NCBI GenBank assembly: GCA_947311645.1
Contig: CAMZKZ010000045.1
Coordinates: 1-18,442, forward strand
Source: an uncultured Candidatus Altimarinota bacterium
GTDB taxonomy: Bacteria; Patescibacteriota; Gracilibacteria; CAIRYL01
Length of the DNA: 18,442 nt
Direction of reading: 5' to 3'
The number at the start of each line of letters is the position of its first letter. The stretch's first letter is position 1. The position numbers and the translations under genes were made by a program. The notes beneath the pieces are model-generated. The model had not been told where the DNA came from and searched no databases. It worked only from the letters and a program-made list of their open reading frames with translations. Below are positions 15,158 to 18,442 of this stretch, one piece after another.

Positions 15158-15186
15158 ATACTGTATATAGAGATATCCAGTATAAT
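15158..15186 (+). promoter_or_regulatory. groES -10 element overlapped by an inverted repeat
   Basis: TATAAT at 15181-15186 is a perfect -10 box 13 bases before the groES ATG, so the transcript would have only about 6 leader bases. No good -35 is seen at 17 bases, and TTGTTA is 22 bases away. The inverted repeat ATACTG (15158-15163) / CAGTAT (15178-15183) overlaps the -10 box and could be an operator. No CIRCE element for HrcA is present. Confidence 0.4.
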
Positions 15187-15199
15187 TTTATAGAATACC

Positions 15200-15487
15200 A
15201 TGGCAGAACAAAATATACTTCCACTTATAAAAAATGTTGTAATAGAACCATATATACCAGACGAAAAACAAGAAAAAGTAACAGAAACAGGCTTTATTAT
15301 CACAAAAAAAAATACGACACAAAACCAGCCACAATATGGAAAAATAATTGCAATTGGTCCAGAAGTACAATCTGTACAAGTTGGCGATATCGTTCTGTTT
15401 AAAGAGTTTATTCCTACAAAATTCACCCTGAATAATGAAATATTTTTACTGTTAAATGAAGATGATATTTTAGCAAAACTTATCTAA
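15200..15487 (+). CDS. groES: Co-chaperonin GroES
   Basis: GroES is the heptameric lid that caps GroEL and encloses the folding protein. The 95 residues match the family length. Residues 25-42 (ending GFIITKKN) form the mobile loop, whose hydrophobic FII triplet corresponds to the IVL that docks on GroEL. YGKIIAIGPEVQ and VGDIVLFKEF are the conserved barrel strands, and the protein ends DDILAKLI as the family does (DILAxV). The start has no Shine-Dalgarno sequence and is very close to a predicted -10 element. groEL begins 20 bases after the stop, so the two form the usual operon. Confidence 0.94.
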   Translation: MAEQNILPLIKNVVIEPYIPDEKQEKVTETGFIITKKNTTQNQPQYGKIIAIGPEVQSVQVGDIVLFKEFIPTKFTLNNEIFLLLNEDDILAKLI

Positions 15488-15507
15488 ATATATAATTGAT
15501 ACTACTT

Positions 15508-17196
15508 ATGACAAAAATAAAACATATAGAATACAATGAAAATGCACGAGCAAAAATTGCATCTGGTGTGGAAAAACTTACCAATGCCGTTAAAGTAACA
15601 ATCGGTCCAAAAGGAAGAAATGTAGTGCTTGAAAAAGCATTTGGTTCGCCTATCATTACAAATGATGGAGTAACAATAGCAAAAGAAATAGTACTAGACG
15701 ATAAAACTGAAAACCTTGCTGTGCAAATTTTAAAAGAAGCAAGCAGTAAAACAAATGATATTGCAGGAGATGGAACAACAACCGCTATTGTTCTTGCAGG
15801 AAGCCTTATTACAGAAGGAATGAAGCATATTGCAACCGGTACAAATCCAGTTTTATTGAAAAACGGAATGCAAACAGCCAGTGCATTTGCATTTCAAGAA
15901 TTAGAAGAAATGGCAGTACATATCACCTCAGAAGAAGAAATAACCCAAGTCGCAACTCTTTCTGCACAAGACGAAACTATTGGAAAAACAATTGCAGAGA
16001 TTATGAGAAAAGTTGGGAAAAATGGTGTTATTTCTGTTGAAGAAGGAAGAACATTTGGAGTTTCAGTAAAAATTACAGAAGGAATGCAGTTCGATAATGG
16101 ATACCTTTCTCCTTATATGGTAACAGATAAAAGTAGGCTTGAATGTGTTTTGGATCACCCTGCTCTTTTATTGGTAGACCAAAAAATAAATACGATTCAA
16201 GATATTCTTCCCGTTATAGAAGAAATGTCGAAACAAAATAAAAAAGATTTGTGTATTATTGCAAAAGATATTTCTGATGAAGCACTTACAACACTTGTTT
16301 TAAATAAATTACGAGGAACATTTAATGCTGTTGTGGTAAAAGCTCCAGCATTTGGAGATCAACAAAAAGAAATTCTTGAAGATATTGCAATTATTACAGG
16401 AGCAACCGTTCTTTCTGATACCCTATCTGTTCGATTGGAAAATGCAAGTGTAGAACATCTTGGAAAAGCAGGGAAAATCATTGTTTCAAAAGATGATACA
16501 AAAATAATAGAAGGATTTGGAAATGAAGCATCTATTCAACAACGAATAGAAATAATGAAACACCAATTGGAAAATACAAAATCTGATTATGAAAAAGATA
16601 GCTTTGAAGAACGAATTGCGAAACTTTCTGGAGGAGTTGCTATATTACAGGTTGGAGCTCCTACAGAAATTGAATTGAAAGAAAAAAAATATAGAATTGA
16701 AGATGCACTTTCTGCGACAAAATCTGCGATTGAAGAAGGAATTATTGCAGGAGGAGGAACTGCCTTATTTAAAATTTCTGAAAAAATGACAGCATTTATC
16801 GAATACTGCCGAACAGAAAATAGTATGCACCCAGATGCTCTGGTCGGAATGAAAATTGTACAAACAGCTTTACAAGCACCTTTGCAGCAAATTGCAGAAA
16901 ATGCAGGTTTAAATGGAGAAATTATTATGCATAAAATTGCAACAGCAACAGAAGAAAACGATACAAATTATAATACTATAGGATTTAATATTATGACTGA
17001 AGCTGTAGAAGATTTAGTTTCTTCCGGAATTATTGACCCAAAAAAAGTAACACGATCTGCTCTTCAAAATGCAATCTCAGTTTCTGCAATGCTTTTAACA
17101 ACAGAAATAGCTATTACAGAACATAAAAATAATGAAAAAGACCTCCCTCCTCCATCTGGATTAAATCCTATGGGGAATATGGGGAATATGTTTTAA
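15508..17196 (+). CDS. groEL: Chaperonin GroEL
   Basis: GroEL forms the double-ring ATP-driven folding chamber. The 562-residue protein carries the nucleotide-binding motifs TIGPKGRNVVLEK (31-43), NDGVTIAKEI with Asp53, and AGDGTTTA with Asp88. The catalytic Asp399 is in RIEDALSATKSAIEEG, followed by AGGGTAL. DPKKVTRSALQNA sits near the C-terminus. It is about 14 residues longer than E. coli GroEL, and the tail reads NPMGNMGNMF instead of GGM repeats. I chose ATG 15508 (MTKIKHIEYN, preceded by ACTACTT) over the in-frame TTG at 15496, because the family starts two residues before such a lysine-rich strand. It follows groES by 20 bases and precedes a glycosyltransferase by 8. Confidence 0.97.
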   Translation: MTKIKHIEYNENARAKIASGVEKLTNAVKVTIGPKGRNVVLEKAFGSPIITNDGVTIAKEIVLDDKTENLAVQILKEASSKTNDIAGDGTTTAIVLAGSLITEGMKHIATGTNPVLLKNGMQTASAFAFQELEEMAVHITSEEEITQVATLSAQDETIGKTIAEIMRKVGKNGVISVEEGRTFGVSVKITEGMQFDNGYLSPYMVTDKSRLECVLDHPALLLVDQKINTIQDILPVIEEMSKQNKKDLCIIAKDISDEALTTLVLNKLRGTFNAVVVKAPAFGDQQKEILEDIAIITGATVLSDTLSVRLENASVEHLGKAGKIIVSKDDTKIIEGFGNEASIQQRIEIMKHQLENTKSDYEKDSFEERIAKLSGGVAILQVGAPTEIELKEKKYRIEDALSATKSAIEEGIIAGGGTALFKISEKMTAFIEYCRTENSMHPDALVGMKIVQTALQAPLQQIAENAGLNGEIIMHKIATATEENDTNYNTIGFNIMTEAVEDLVSSGIIDPKKVTRSALQNAISVSAMLLTTEIAITEHKNNEKDLPPPSGLNPMGNMGNMF

Positions 17197-17204
17197 AAAA
17201 TACA

Positions 17205-18356
17205 ATGAAAAAAACACACGAATTAAAAGTTGCAATTGTAGCAGAACTTCTTACAAAAATGGGAGGAGCTGAACGAGTAATAGAACAAATATATAAAATA
17301 TTTCCTCAAGCAGATATTTTTACACTTCTTTATGATACAAAAAAATGTGGAGCTGTTTTTCCTGCAGAAAAAGTACACACTTCTTTTTTACAAAAATATA
17401 TACAGTGGGGAATTCCAAAACAATTTTTAATTTCAAAATTTCCAGAAGCAATAGAATCTTTTAATTTTGATGAATACGATCTTGTTATTTCTTCTTCTAG
17501 TGCATTTGCACATGGGATTATAACCCCAACAAACACCTTTCATCTTTCATATGTACATGCTCCAATGCGATATGCTTGGGATTATACTCATCAGTATCAA
17601 AAAGAAAAATTAACCGGTTGGAAAAAAATTCTTACTCCATTTTTATGGAGTACATTACGAAAACTACGAATTTGGGATTATTGTGCAAGAGACCGAGCTG
17701 ATGTAATTTGTGCAAATTCAAACACAACTGCTAAACGAATAGAAAAATTTTGGCGAAAAAATTCTATTGTGTTATATCCTCCTGTTAATACAAAACGCTT
17801 TATAAAAGATACAATATCTCCACATCACAATTTTTATTTTATTGTGAGCATGATAGAACCATTTAAAAATATTGAACTTGCAGTAAAAGCATTTCAAAAT
17901 ATGCCAGAAAAAAAACTTGTTATTATTGGAGATGGAAGTCAAAAAAAAGCACTCGAAGAACAAACAAAAAATAATAGCAATATTACATTTTTAGGACGAC
18001 AAAGCGATGCTGTTGTTACTCAGCACATGCAAAACTGTAAAGCATTTATTTTTCCAGGATTAGAAGATTTTGGAATTACTCCTGTTGAAGCAAATGCATG
18101 CGGAAAACCTGTTGTTTTTTATAATAAAGGAGGAGTTACTGAAACTATTCTTGATACTGAATCTGAACAAACAGGGATAAAATTTAATGAACAAACCCCT
18201 GAATGTTTACAAAAAGCCGTTGAACTACTTGATAAAAATTATGAAGATATTATTGCAAACCAAACATTATTTACAAAGCAAAGTGAAAAGTTCTCAGAAG
18301 AGAGATTTGAAAAAAACTTAAAAAAGATATTGACTGAAAATGGTGTAATTGTGTAA
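17205..18356 (+). CDS. GT4-family glycosyltransferase (WbaZ-like)
   Basis: A second GT-B retaining glycosyltransferase of family GT4, unlike the one at 9027. The 383 residues begin with VAIVAELLTKMGGAERVIEQ, the acceptor-side Gly-Gly-Ala-Glu motif. YVHAPMRYAWD at 117-126 matches the HTPMRYAWD hallmark of the WbaZ-like group, whose named members are mannosyltransferases of O-antigen assembly. The donor domain has IIGDGSQKKAL near 240-250 and the EX7E motif EDFGITPVE (Glu287, Glu295) followed by KPVVFYNKGGVTETI. No membrane helix is seen. Mannose specificity is only a suggestion from the group name. The gene lies 8 bases after groEL with no terminator or promoter between, so it is probably read from the groESL transcript. 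Confidence 0.9.
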   Translation: MKKTHELKVAIVAELLTKMGGAERVIEQIYKIFPQADIFTLLYDTKKCGAVFPAEKVHTSFLQKYIQWGIPKQFLISKFPEAIESFNFDEYDLVISSSSAFAHGIITPTNTFHLSYVHAPMRYAWDYTHQYQKEKLTGWKKILTPFLWSTLRKLRIWDYCARDRADVICANSNTTAKRIEKFWRKNSIVLYPPVNTKRFIKDTISPHHNFYFIVSMIEPFKNIELAVKAFQNMPEKKLVIIGDGSQKKALEEQTKNNSNITFLGRQSDAVVTQHMQNCKAFIFPGLEDFGITPVEANACGKPVVFYNKGGVTETILDTESEQTGIKFNEQTPECLQKAVELLDKNYEDIIANQTLFTKQSEKFSEERFEKNLKKILTENGVIV

Positions 18357-18359
18357 GAT
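18330..18359 (+). promoter_or_regulatory. Possible promoter for tRNA-Val
   Basis: TTGACT (18330-18335), an 18-base spacer and TAAGAT (18354-18359) lie across the end of the glycosyltransferase gene, about 36 bases before the tRNA. The -35 is good and the -10 moderate. No terminator separates the two genes, so readthrough is the alternative. Confidence 0.3.
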
Positions 18360-18395
18360 TTATCAGCTTAAGGTTTGTATGAATATATACACTTT

Positions 18396-18442
18396 GGGTG
18401 ATTAGCTCAGTTGGCTAGAGCATCTGGTTTACACCCAGGAGG
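18396..18442 (+). tRNA. tRNA-Val(UAC), cut by the window edge
   Basis: The 5' acceptor strand GGGTGAT, the linker TA and the D arm GCTCAGTTGGCTAGAGC lead to the anticodon arm. In that arm TCTGG and CCAGG pair (one T-G pair at the end) around the loop TTTACAC. The anticodon is TAC, which reads valine codons. The T arm and 3' acceptor strand lie beyond the edge, so only about the first 47 bases are present. Confidence 0.9.

Noticed and set aside
15200..15379. Minus-strand Cys-rich reading frames opposite groES
   Set aside because: They are shadows of groES, which is conserved along its whole length and followed by groEL.

Overview
The window is an AT-rich bacterial chromosome segment that reads with the standard genetic code. 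I count 16 protein genes, one tRNA cut by the right edge, and several strong intrinsic terminators. Stops are 13 TAA, 2 TAG and 1 TGA. No conserved gene needs UGA read as an amino acid, which argues against the UGA=Gly lineages. The most likely host is a reduced-genome bacterium of the Candidate Phyla Radiation (Patescibacteria). Supporting signs are the small charged protein at 10212-10616 and the small zinc-ribbon protein at 8605-8964, both of kinds I associate with such genomes. Also supporting are the coiled-coil insert in FtsK, the near absence of Shine-Dalgarno sequences and the compact layout. This placement is inference; no rRNA or ribosomal protein gene is present to fix it.

Layout. 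1-1140: a 40-bp perfect palindrome (terminator), then an unrecognised minus-strand gene whose first 38 codons are separated from the body by an apparent +1 frameshift, with a near-consensus promoter upstream. 1141-2836: clpP and miaA overlapping by one base, ending in a hairpin shared with the convergent purN. 2836-4991 (minus): a membrane-anchored FecR-like surface protein translationally coupled to purN. 4992-5342: a 351-bp divergent intergenic region with a minus-strand promoter, a perfect DnaA-box 9-mer and a tandem 13-mer. 5343-8964: glyA with its own terminator, then pgk, a four-helix membrane protein and a zinc-ribbon protein. 9027-10616: a GT4 glycosyltransferase, then a small coiled-coil gene with its own promoter and terminator. 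10693-15069 (minus): ftsK and then guaA, the latter of the long form with a duplicated C-terminal dimerisation domain. 15200-18356: groES, groEL and a WbaZ-like glycosyltransferase 8 bp behind groEL. 18396-end: tRNA-Val(UAC).

The genes are mostly housekeeping: proteolysis and folding (ClpP, GroES/EL), tRNA modification (MiaA), one-carbon and purine metabolism (GlyA, PurN, GuaA), glycolysis (Pgk), chromosome segregation (FtsK) and cell-surface glycans (two GT4 enzymes). I see no mobile element, CRISPR array or defence system. The points most worth a second look are the frameshifted gene with a Shine-Dalgarno-like AAAGGAG next to its UGA, the eukaryote-like GMP synthase architecture, and a recurrent ACTTAT/TTACTTTTA motif in place of a Shine-Dalgarno sequence before start codons.
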